From Coleofasciculus sp. S288 (GTDB lineage: Bacteria > Cyanobacteriota > Cyanobacteriia > Cyanobacteriales > Coleofasciculaceae): a DNA stretch of 11,070 nucleotides. Under the pieces are notes generated by a model. That model was not told the DNA's origin and did not search any database. It saw only the letters and a program-made list of their open reading frames with translations. A program made the translations under genes and the position numbers. This document shows, one piece after another, positions 6,901-11,070 of the stretch; the first letter of the stretch is position 1, and the number at the start of each line of letters is the position of its first letter. Where the stretch lies: NCBI GenBank assembly GCA_020216575.1, contig JAIUYC010000042.1:1-11070 (forward strand), given 5' to 3'.

Positions 6901-9774
6901 AATAAAGGGCTTATAGTCTATCTCAAGCACAAGATTTTGTAAGACTTTTCCCACTTCTCCATTTAGACCGAAAAAATCTCCGGAGGTGATGATAAAGTCC
7001 TGGGCAAAATCATTGTCTAATATTAGTTTTCCTGTAGCAGTGTCTAGATGTCCGAGATATTGCTTCGGAGTGGTTTTAAGGATATGAATCTGACACTCCT
7101 TATCAAGATAAAGACTGACAAAAGAGATATTACTTTCCCCAGATCTACGTCCGGCTAATCGAATTGTTCCTTCGATACACTGGCAAGAAGAAGCATTTTC
7201 TAAAACAATAACCTTGCCAATCTTTGTGAAATATTTGTAGACCCAGCACTCTACATAATTTTTGTCAAAATCATCGGAATAAGGAGGTACAAGAGTGTCT
7301 TGCAGAAGTTGAACAAGTTGCTTATATTTCAAGCTAATATCAATTTGGCTTTCATCGACTAAAGTTTGTAAGTAGCGATAGCTGAAGCGAAGGCTATTCA
7401 TATACGCCAACGCCTTACCTGATAGGTAATTAGGATTGATGTATCGAGTTTTTAATAGTTCTATCAGATCAACATACTTGATATTGGTTCGTCGTAGGAA
7501 ACCAACGATTCCAGTTTCCTGAGCAGGCTTGACCCATTTCAGTTCTTCCAGCATCTGACTTTCATTGCCGATGCCATAGTAGTCCCAAGTATCCTTTAAA
7601 CCAATTTTTTCTTGATATTCTGAAAGGGATAAATTTGTTTCTTCTTTAAGTTCGTACCATTCCTCAGTATGAAATCCTTCTTTTGTGAGGATAACGTATT
7701 CTTCTTCTGTTAAGTGAAGAAATTCAGCCGCGATCGCTCTATCCACAGATTGCACTTGCAACTCTTGCATCCGCATGGCATTTTCCCCAGCTTGAATAGG
7801 GACATCTGCCCGGAATGTATCAAATAATTCGTAACGACTGGTACCAAGATAATTTAGATATAAACGAATCGCATCAATCGGTTGATGATAAGGAAGTTTG
7901 CAAACAGGATAAACTGTTTTGCTGAGGATCAAGTATGAATAATAGTTCGTGTTTTGAGGTTCGGCTAATAATAGACTACTACTCTCATCTTTAACATTGT
8001 ATGAAGTAATCATAGCCCGCTTAGGGTTTTCAGTATCATTTTCATATCTCCCTAAGGTGCGTACAAAGCCTTCCATCACCTCATTCACCAAATCGATGTA
8101 GGGAATGAGAGTGTTGGTGTTTTCACAGGTTAGTTGGAGATGCCCTAAGTCTGGGCGACGCCGGAAAAACATGTCCAGGGGCGTGTTTATGAAGCCTGCC
8201 TTGCCAGTGTTGTCATTTTCTAGATCTAGATTGTTATTGCGTAAGTATTGAAATAGCTCAACCAAATAGGCTGCGGGGCTATAAACCGAGTTGCAATGGG
8301 CACATTCACACAGGTCTACACTGCCGAAAAGCGTCTCGAAGTTGATCGGAATGTTTTTCTGCTGGGCAACTGCTACCGCCGCTGCTTTGCGGGCATCTAC
8401 TGACAACTCGCCATGAATCATGCGGACGGGGACACCCAGGACTGCCTGTCTAAGGGAAATGTAAGCGTGCTCATTACGTGCTGTGATAGTTTGAGCATTG
8501 TGATGAACAGCGCGGGCTACATCCTGCCCACCTAACCGCTCGGCAAACAGGCTAACGAAACGTTCCATCGGCACTTCATTGATGGCATAGGCTGAAGTCA
8601 GGTTCGTTTTCATTAAGGTAGGCATTGCTTCTGCCCTGGGGCTAAGGGCAGACAAGCGTTGCAGCTTTTTCAACCGATCCACCACCTGTTCCCGATGTGC
8701 TTCTGGGACTTGTTTGAGACTATCGGGATTCTGCAAGACCTGGAGTACCGAGGTTTTTCGGAAGTCTAGGTTCGGTTGGTTGTTAAAGAAAGAAAGTAGT
8801 CCATGACGAATATTTTGATCATCTGCGGAAATCTCTTCATCTCGTACCATGCGATGAATTACTGCTGTGGGTTCCATTCGGAACAGGCGATCGCTAACTC
8901 TGGCAGCACACCGTTCCAGGCATTCTTCTTCGTCTTCTGCTTCTGTAGCTTTTGGAATGCCTGCCGTGCGAATGAGGGATTTAAAGTCCTGTTTTCTATA
9001 GTTGAGGGCGAGATCGCGTAGATTATGAATGTGATTGTTTTGAGCAAACGTGGCTACCCAGTTTTCCCGATCCTCCAGAAGTTCGGCAACTTCATGGTTA
9101 AAGGTCAGGCGTTGGATGGTTTCTGCGTTGAATTCTTCACTTTCTTCGAGGCGAGCTTTGAATTTGCTAAATTCCCCCTCAGTTTCAATAAAGAGTTGAT
9201 CTAATTTCTCCTTTCGCTTTGGCTCTGTAATGCCCAGTGTCAGGTTTTTGAGATGGGTTTTCTTGCGGGTTGAAAGCCGCAATGGAGTGCTTTGATCGCG
9301 GGGAGTGAGATCTTGAGGGGGAGTACCTTGAGGGCTGGTGCGGGTACTGGTACTTTGGTCGGTAGCAGGTGTCGCTTTGTTCTTTAGATTGGAACGATCG
9401 CCCCCTCCTTTAACTCCCGCTTCTACCACACTAAAGGAAGAGGTAAATTCCTCAATCGTTGCATCGGCAGGAACTTGACGACCTGCACAACGGCAGACGG
9501 GAAAATAGTCTACTGTGTCGCCAGGGTTAAAAGCAGGGAGTGACGCTCTAAAATATTGAGACCTAAGATCGCGTCCCTTTTGGAAGTATCGAGCAGGAAT
9601 AGTAACAATTGCACCTTGATTGACTCGGTAGCGGATTTCTACAATATTGCTAGCATCTGCTGGATAAACGCCGACAGTGACAGTGATGGTGCTGCCTGCT
9701 GAAACAACATCGCTGGGCGCTGGTGCATCTGGTGTTCCGTACCACAATGAGATACCTTCATGCTCGATACGCAT
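1..9774 (-). CDS. TcA-like subunit of an ABC (Tc) toxin complex, 3' end outside window
   Basis: This is a giant open frame of 3,258 codons with no stop, still open at the left edge. TcA proteins form pentameric bell-shaped particles that bind host cells and inject a TcC toxin enzyme through a central channel after docking TcB-TcC. Visible signatures are CECAHCNSVYSPAAYL (489-504), RRPDL and CENTNTLIPYIDLVNE (about 539-566), LWCKLGWAIEEVDQAI (995-1010), LTGWDESD (1746-1753), TSRIKQAISSVQLF (1885-1898), LYPENWIRPELRD (1939-1951), RPYAIYNWEALFH (2331-2343), RFEEAMQWWHYIFNP (2358-2372), LYQWM (2891-2895), and FEGAGAISSWRLELP (3101-3115) near the C-terminus. Probably only a few dozen residues are missing. 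Known TcA proteins are about 2,300-2,500 residues, so this one is unusually long; an extra N-terminal domain, a PA14-like domain and enlarged shell regions account for part of the difference. There is no signal peptide. The ATG at 9774 is the only usable start: an in-frame TAA lies at 9798-9796, the codons between hold no ATG, GTG or TTG, and the next in-frame Met is residue 300. TcA-like assignment is very secure; host target and toxicity are unknown. Confidence 0.97.
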   Translation of the reverse strand, partial: MRIEHEGISLWYGTPDAPAPSDVVSAGSTITVTVGVYPADASNIVEIRYRVNQGAIVTIPARYFQKGRDLRSQYFRASLPAFNPGDTVDYFPVCRCAGRQVPADATIEEFTSSFSVVEAGVKGGGDRSNLKNKATPATDQSTSTRTSPQGTPPQDLTPRDQSTPLRLSTRKKTHLKNLTLGITEPKRKEKLDQLFIETEGEFSKFKARLEESEEFNAETIQRLTFNHEVAELLEDRENWVATFAQNNHIHNLRDLALNYRKQDFKSLIRTAGIPKATEAEDEEECLERCAARVSDRLFRMEPTAVIHRMVRDEEISADDQNIRHGLLSFFNNQPNLDFRKTSVLQVLQNPDSLKQVPEAHREQVVDRLKKLQRLSALSPRAEAMPTLMKTNLTSAYAINEVPMERFVSLFAERLGGQDVARAVHHNAQTITARNEHAYISLRQAVLGVPVRMIHGELSVDARKAAAVAVAQQKNIPINFETLFGSVDLCECAHCNSVYSPAAYLVELFQYLRNNNLDLENDNTGKAGFINTPLDMFFRRRPDLGHLQLTCENTNTLIPYIDLVNEVMEGFVRTLGRYENDTENPKRAMITSYNVKDESSSLLLAEPQNTNYYSYLILSKTVYPVCKLPYHQPIDAIRLYLNYLGTSRYELFDTFRADVPIQAGENAMRMQELQVQSVDRAIAAEFLHLTEEEYVILTKEGFHTEEWYELKEETNLSLSEYQEKIGLKDTWDYYGIGNESQMLEELKWVKPAQETGIVGFLRRTNIKYVDLIELLKTRYINPNYLSGKALAYMNSLRFSYRYLQTLVDESQIDISLKYKQLVQLLQDTLVPPYSDDFDKNYVECWVYKYFTKIGKVIVLENASSCQCIEGTIRLAGRRSGESNISFVSLYLDKECQIHILKTTPKQYLGHLDTATGKLILDNDFAQDFIITSGDFFGLNGEVGKVLQNLVLEIDYKPFICTNYQENCDLTKTQLKHLDGTDLITSEYDRFHRFIRLWCKLGWAIEEVDQAIVGVGEARAKPPIGVSGSLTTNKFVALMPSGNFEKENEFALRERDNILTANPRPIKPEDDCKPEPISQVIQDITPYLIEQLVAVKKLLEITGLELAQLLTYWTHIGVYGENSLYKRLFLKYNLIAVDDVFKEELGTYLSKAGTPFSDHLPVLMAALKVDVNMIETIMSLVAIPDELTLDNVSKLYRHILLAKTLGLRVKELPSVLALMKGLSQPFGEPTQTLKFYDLFARIENSNFSPRELNYLLHDEDDSQRPLRPSMAKIFQLAIALRDALLQIEIDHADIKDEQEATEELLRSKLSLLYDGAIVEQIIALVQGTTVYLDNTRRKFSTRLNDTDQKAITDFLLIQRKNEEKQPDGEFQTFLQRVQFSGTKGLQITGILSDSDRNKVIALTDQISDSDDKENFLIVANKMFGQSEQFFKDTLAPIFADPDAAKEVLLAEDRVNTENPEEDSGFKKRVYLTSHFMPYLREMLRQRLIVQMLASNLGVSLDITQTLVMEVIQTQAGEPLYQEIIRLKDQKDPEAEAQRWQGFFVPEKDGKYTFLLEAEGEASLTFNNQSQWSAPERTDEEQINFYQTNFYQTATDTVPQRSIFLKAGQAYSFILKGYDEDENGNIIGLFMKFNDQAQVKLSDKVLFPALRTEAFRSAYIRLQKAAMVVKGFAMKLEEMEFFRKFSANFAGVDFNFLTFPQWLRLEAFYRLKKSLSPTELSLVEFLRWTNQTQDAVGEPSLIAQIHALTGWDESDIYKMILPQHFNLSHPEHFRDDRNLLKLQETLRVAKKIGVGMGDLFQWGQPTSNFTGNRRIASNIQQTIRARYSQEEWEEAIKSTHDRLRENQKQALIAYLLAQPILMEWGVRDADSLFEFFLIDVQMDACMETSRIKQAISSVQLFVQRCFLGLEAKYRVPSEVLDRDRWEWMQRYRVWEANRKVFLYPENWIRPELRDVKSPFFQELESELLQNDVSNETVTTALKKYFIQVDEVSNLEVIGHYLDGDEVNGKIHVFARTRNAPYFFYYRYYDYKYKDWYPWEKVEIDIPSIDVENEQGEIVSNGSFVIPVVWNNRLFIFFPQFMKKNWTSSLANQQSIIDSAENRKMEDSVPISYWEIKLGWSEYKNGKWTPKNLSNQAISSLQPTSFGFQWSFINPEKFIFASFSDNNLIKIQIYYSGDIISFFEELSEDKNGNLTYFFSREPAKFINIQILPLSFRFNGDSITTDEIVSSFVPAIFGFFSFHYASFFGDNEIISLQAKDDEADPTANYYPAFSRNSDSSRISFSNSEGYIFAHPLTKKLLGQLFKGNLTWVFKEGIPLSPDNYGSNDGLQYHELKRPYAIYNWEALFHSVALLADHLTKSQRFEEAMQWWHYIFNPIAVQDDINKVWQFCPFQKTDSKNVLEQILNSLDPNAPDNSFNNSIENWRENPFQPHLIARDRPTAYMKWVVMKYIDNLIAWGDYLFRQDTIETLNQATQLYVLAGHILGPRPEFIPKRGKVQPASYLDLVDEWDAFSNAMRDMELIFPSSNQIAVPEVDFDGKPHYVNIYGFATTLYFCIPDNPKLLEYWDTVADRLFKIRHCLNIEGVFRKLSLFEPPIDPALLVQAAAQGLSISSVLNDLSTPMPNYRFNYLLQRALEVTSEVKSLGSALLSALEKKDGESLSILRAQHDTRMQNLIMEVRNQQLEEAKASLVSLEQNRKAPEHRLQYYLQLVGEEVNVPTVDVDFTELANPMPEVKEDGGLKLIPPEAEEIKKAKQSADLQTAVGVLEALAGHLHLIPTFAADVKPFGVGAGTEYGGSNIATAVQASAQVLQIGVNRTSFQSSAAARKAGFTRQQQDRIFQANLAGHELMQIDKQITAQKIRRDLAQLEIDNHQIQIEQTQEVEDFIRNKYSNEQLYQWMSDRLKDLYYQAYSFAYDLAKKAEKVFRFEMGLSTSDFIKFGYWDSAKDGFLAGEQLYLALKHLENAYVETKLHDYEITKHISLQQSNPLVLIQLKETGVCEFDIPEESFDLDYPGHYKRRIKTVSVSIPCVVGPYTSLNCTLRLLKHEYRNSKIAANASDYAKKLEEADERFVYNPIPTTAIAISQGQNDSGVFELNFRDERYMPFEGAGAISSWRLELPQDFHQFDYQTITDVIIHLRYTSCEGGTTLKTAAIDHLKEYVQNAAELSKREGLFRMLSLKHEFPDEWYRFLHPEPDVTNQVFVLGNLKERLPFFANSQKVSGLQVQSVMLFAPIEGLTVSLLRSDQAENLYTDNVEPITVLEN
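970..1917 (-). other. Coiled-coil stalk and pore-forming channel region (residues ~2620-2935)
   Basis: Two long amphipathic helical stretches (about 2620-2700 and 2810-2930) flank a Gly/Ala-rich and hydrophobic segment, LAGHLHLIPTFAADVKPFGV (2764-2783) through GGSNIATAVQASAQVL (2791-2806). This helix-tip-helix plan matches the TcA translocation channel, whose closed tip inserts in the membrane. The segment ends with FIRNKYSNEQLYQWM (2881-2895) and a block rich in LAYDLAKKAE-type sequence, both usual in TcA. Confidence 0.75.
3535..3966 (-). other. Neuraminidase-like domain of the TcA-like protein (residues ~1937-2080)
   Basis: LYPENWIRPELRD (1939-1951), SPFFQELESELLQ (1954-1966), IHVFARTRNAPYFFY (2007-2021), WYPWEKVE (2031-2038) and VVWNNRLFIFFPQF (2064-2077) follow the order of the neuraminidase-like domain seen in TcA proteins. 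The name reflects sequence and fold resemblance; sialidase activity should not be assumed. It directly follows the conserved ABC-toxin block that ends near residue 1900. Confidence 0.8.
4855..5187 (-). other. PA14-like domain inside the TcA-like protein (residues ~1530-1640)
   Basis: The pattern fits the PA14 beta-barrel family: RWQGFFVPEKDGKYTFLLEA (1536-1555), then ASLTFNN (1559-1565), and after a loop FLKAGQAYSFILKGYDEDE (1601-1619) leading to the strand GLFMKF. PA14 domains often bind carbohydrates or sit as inserts in toxins, adhesins and glycosidases. Here it interrupts the helical shell before the LTGWDESD block, so it is probably surface-exposed and could bind a receptor. The typical DG-type ligand loop is not clear. 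Assignment is by pattern only. Confidence 0.6.
5005..5034 (-). repeat. Tandem 15-base duplication inside the TcA-like gene
   Basis: Two adjacent 15-base units (5005-5019 and 5020-5034) match at 14 of 15 bases and encode NFYQT twice in a row (residues 1581-1590). The copy lies in the loop of the PA14-like domain and keeps the reading frame. It looks like a recent slippage duplication. Confidence 0.85.
8065..8337 (-). other. VRP1-type signature of the TcA-like protein (residues 480-570)
   Basis: This block carries the best-known TcA/SpvA-family signature: SVYSPAAYLVELFQYL (496-511), RRPDL (539-543) and CENTNTLIPYIDLVNE (550-565). Three cysteines in a CxCxxC pattern (489, 491, 494) precede it, and Cys550 follows. 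In TcA this segment is part of the alpha-helical outer shell. The cysteine cluster could bind metal or form a disulfide; similar cysteines occur in some relatives. Confidence 0.85.
9247..9420 (-). other. Disordered linker of the TcA-like protein (residues 119-176)
   Basis: About 58 residues are dominated by Ser, Thr, Pro, Gln, Gly, Asp and Lys/Arg, with few large hydrophobics (for example TPATDQSTSTRTSPQGTPPQ at 135-154). This is typical of a flexible tether between an N-terminal module and the main toxin body. The end is basic (STRKKTHLK) and runs into the short segment LTLGIT (178-183). Confidence 0.65.
9421..9774 (-). other. N-terminal beta-rich add-on domain of the TcA-like protein (residues 1-118)
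   Basis: Alternating hydrophobic strands such as STITVTVGVYP (28-38), NIVEIRYRV (43-51) and the end strands near 109-117 suggest a compact beta-sandwich, Ig-like in pattern. It contains a CRCAG pair (Cys94, Cys96). It precedes a disordered linker and the canonical TcA shell, so it looks like a separate module. I do not recognise the family. Structured TcA proteins that I know of begin directly with the helical shell. Possible roles are carbohydrate or protein binding, including binding to the neighbouring shell protein, but no function can be read from the sequence. Confidence 0.55.
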
Positions 9775-9944
9775 AGTTTGTCGGCTCCATAAAACTTATT
9801 CACAAGGCTGGAATTGAAAGCTCAATCATTTCTTTGGTTCCAATTCAGCCACAGCCAAAGACAGAGGAGATTAACCTTATTGAATAACCACAACCACAGT
9901 TTGGACTGATCTATCCCTTGTTCTTGGTTATCTTCGCAGTTCAG
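9775..9944 (-). other. Intergenic gap between encapsulin and TcA genes
   Basis: This stretch of 170 bases holds no further gene. The encapsulin stop (TGA, 9947-9945) sits in a TCAG repeat that places TGA in all three minus-strand frames within 11 bases, an efficient translation stop. I see no T-run terminator and no convincing -35/-10 pair, so read-through from the shell gene into the toxin gene is the simplest model. The gap is long enough to hold a promoter or leader that I cannot recognise. Confidence 0.6.
9785..9788 (-). promoter_or_regulatory. Shine-Dalgarno site of the TcA-like gene
   Basis: GGAG on the minus strand lies 10 bases before the ATG at 9774-9772. Together with the in-frame TAA at 9798-9796 it fixes the start of the giant gene. 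A second ATG in another frame (9790-9788) overlaps this site but opens only a 10-codon frame. Confidence 0.7.
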
Positions 9945-11036
9945 TCAGTCAGAGGGTGGCGTGGAAGCGGTAGGCTGTTGAAATTCCAGTCGAATGACTG
10001 AGGTGGGGTCTTTTAACCGCAAGGCAAAACGCTCGAATACCCGGAAGCAGTAGAAATTACCCTCCTGACGGACATATTCGGTAAAGGCATCTTGACCGAT
10101 GACTAAATCCATTGTGTTACCACCGAGTGAGAGGAATAGTCCTATCGGTTTGGGCGTCAGAGGTAGTGTGCCAGTGCCATAGTAGCGGGGGTATTTGTGG
10201 TGAGCATACATATAGCTCATATCTCGCCCATAGCTGTGCATATCTTCGGTATGCTTTTTCATCATGTCTTCTGACATGGACATCATTCCGTAGGGCATTT
10301 CAGTTACCAGTGGTTTAATGCGATCGGCGGGAATGATTAGGGTTGTGGGTAAGGGAGCATAGGAATCGGCATAGGGCTGGAAATTGAGAATACAGACGTA
10401 GGGACCATAGTGGGCTTGGGCGAGGTTTTGACCACTTTGCAATCGAGAATAAGCCAGAGAAACTGCTGCAAAGATGTTTTCGCCCCAACGAGGAGGGAAT
10501 TCGCCTGGGGCTGATGTGGTTGGCACTTGAATTGTTTGAATTGGGGAGGTTTCACCACTAAATTCAGGAGCTTCTATTAAACCTGTTGTGGCTTGTCCAG
10601 ACACAACAACGACTCTGCCATCTGCAAACAGAGGCTGGGCAGTGCGACCAGTGATTGCGCTTTGTCCTTGGTGGATAGCAATGTCTACACCTTGGGAAAG
10701 GAGGTTGGTAGCACGGGTGGCAAGGGTGAGAACACTACTCAAGTCCGGCTCCATAATCTGCTGGTAGGTCAGTCTGAATTGGACTTCTAGTTCGAGAATG
10801 GGAGTTGTAGCAGTTTCATCAATAGTGAGTTTTTGTTCCCCCTGTCTGTTACGTTGATCGTTCAGAAGTACGGTGTCTGAGGGAATGGTTTTAGCGCCTG
10901 GTGCAGGATAAAGGGGTAAGTATTTTGGCGCTACCTTGGTACGCTTGCATTCGTCATGGACAGCCATGTCGATTTGCTTCCACTGTTCGTCAGTCCAGGG
11001 GAGTTGGTTTTTATTTCTTGTGTCTGCGTTCATCAT
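9945..11036 (-). CDS. Encapsulin-type (family 1, HK97-fold) shell protein with Met/His-rich insert
   Basis: Encapsulins self-assemble into icosahedral protein compartments that hold cargo proteins in the cytoplasm; they share the phage HK97 capsid fold and were once annotated as linocin-type bacteriocins. Compared from memory with Thermotoga maritima encapsulin, the collinear matches are: LPWTDEQWKQID (12-23) with the N-terminal helix APLTEKQWQEID; ILELEVQFRL (80-89) with LIELRATFTL; a spine-helix region at about 97-125; NIFAAVSLAYSRL...GPYVCILN (187-218) with LLEAIVRALSIF...GPYTLVIN; and LVIGQD (311-316) through RVFERFALRLKDP (332-344) with LILGQD...ITETFTFQVVNP. Length is 363 residues against about 265, owing to a larger 41-80 region (E-loop area), an insert at about 141-186, a Met/His-rich insert at 247-281 and a short Pro/Thr/Ser tail after about 353. 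No cargo gene of the usual kind (ferritin-like, DyP peroxidase) is in view; the next gene is TcA. The start is the first of two adjacent ATGs, 9 bases after a strong GGAG. A non-shell HK97-fold role cannot be excluded. Confidence 0.9.
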   Translation of the reverse strand: MMNADTRNKNQLPWTDEQWKQIDMAVHDECKRTKVAPKYLPLYPAPGAKTIPSDTVLLNDQRNRQGEQKLTIDETATTPILELEVQFRLTYQQIMEPDLSSVLTLATRATNLLSQGVDIAIHQGQSAITGRTAQPLFADGRVVVVSGQATTGLIEAPEFSGETSPIQTIQVPTTSAPGEFPPRWGENIFAAVSLAYSRLQSGQNLAQAHYGPYVCILNFQPYADSYAPLPTTLIIPADRIKPLVTEMPYGMMSMSEDMMKKHTEDMHSYGRDMSYMYAHHKYPRYYGTGTLPLTPKPIGLFLSLGGNTMDLVIGQDAFTEYVRQEGNFYCFRVFERFALRLKDPTSVIRLEFQQPTASTPPSD

Positions 11037-11044
11037 CGGTTGAA

Positions 11045-11050
11045 TCTCCT
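11045..11050 (-). promoter_or_regulatory. Shine-Dalgarno site of the encapsulin gene
   Basis: The minus strand reads AGGAGA here; 9 bases separate its GGAG from the ATG at 11036-11034. A second ATG follows immediately (11033-11031), so either could initiate, giving 363 or 362 residues. Only 34 bases of upstream sequence are in the window, and no promoter can be called in them. Confidence 0.8.
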
Positions 11051-11070
11051 TTTCTGAATTTTTAAGTATT

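Larger units (their letters stand above)
1081..8894. repeat. HIP1 octamers GCGATCGC, six exact copies
   Basis: Exact palindromic copies lie at 1081-1088, 2473-2480, 4012-4019, 5945-5952, 7730-7737 and 8887-8894. Random sequence would give about one per 65 kb. The octamer is strongly over-represented in many cyanobacterial genomes, which is the main basis for naming the host group. All six are in the toxin gene; the encapsulin gene has only a one-mismatch form near 10320. Confidence 0.9.

Noticed and set aside
9758..9790. Ten-codon minus-strand frame starting at the ATG 9790-9788 and overlapping the toxin start
   Set aside because: It has no ribosome-binding site of its own and covers the toxin gene's GGAG. 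A regulatory upstream frame is possible but nothing supports it.
9775..9820. Promoter for the toxin gene (TTGAGC with a downstream TGAATA)
   Set aside because: Spacing is right, but the -10 matches the consensus at too few positions to call.
9831..9861. Inverted repeat TCTTTGG / CCAAAGA in the intergenic gap as a terminator
   Set aside because: The 7-base-pair stem has a 17-base loop and low GC, and no T-run follows on either strand.
9864..9870. Anti-Shine-Dalgarno-like TCTCCTC on the minus strand, which could mask the toxin ribosome-binding site
   Set aside because: Pairing would be only 4-5 bases across about 75 bases, with no supporting stem; chance is likely.
10337..10558. Minus-strand 73-codon frame inside the encapsulin gene
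   Set aside because: It is in a different frame from the encapsulin, which has clear family motifs across the same bases; the Pro/Gln-rich product looks like a frame shadow.
1..11070. CRISPR array, tRNA, rRNA or insertion sequence
   Set aside because: No spaced direct repeats, cloverleaf, rRNA motif, transposase motif or paired terminal repeats were seen; the window is almost entirely coding for two proteins.

Overview
The window looks like cyanobacterial chromosome. Six exact copies of the cyanobacterial octamer GCGATCGC (HIP1) occur in 11 kb, with several one-mismatch forms, and codon use is moderate in GC. Both genes lie on the minus strand and fill almost the whole window. Reading in transcription order (right to left): a ribosome-binding site at 11045-11050; a 363-codon gene (11036-9945) for a family 1 encapsulin-type HK97-fold shell protein; a 170-base gap; then one uninterrupted reading frame from the ATG at 9774 to the left edge. 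I translated all 3,258 codons of that frame by hand and found no stop. It encodes a very large TcA-type subunit of an ABC (Tc) toxin, and the window ends inside its C-terminal TcB-binding region.

The TcA-like protein has, in order: a small beta-rich domain (about 1-118) that I do not recognise; a disordered Ser/Thr/Pro/Gln-rich linker (119-176); a long helical shell region containing the VRP1-type signature with a CxCxxC cluster (about 480-570) and the motif LWCKLGWAIEEVDQAI (995-1010); an embedded PA14-like domain (about 1530-1640); the ABC-toxin block ending in TSRIKQAISSVQLF (1885-1898); a neuraminidase-like domain (about 1937-2080); an AT-rich, probably variable region (about 2040-2310); a coiled-coil stalk and channel region (about 2620-2935); and the C-terminal TcB-binding module.

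The noteworthy feature is the pairing. An encapsulin shell gene sits directly upstream of a TcA toxin gene on the same strand, with nothing else between them. The shell protein is about 100 residues longer than Thermotoga maritima encapsulin. The extra length includes a dense Met/His/Tyr segment where the A-domain and five-fold pore loop should be. The toxin has an N-terminal add-on domain plus flexible linker, a layout suited to docking on another protein. A working idea is that shell and toxin work together, as packaging, tethering or a scaffold, but the sequence proves only the adjacency and the two family assignments. No TcB/TcC partner, cargo enzyme, transposase, tRNA or CRISPR array is visible; TcB/TcC genes, if present, would lie beyond the left edge.
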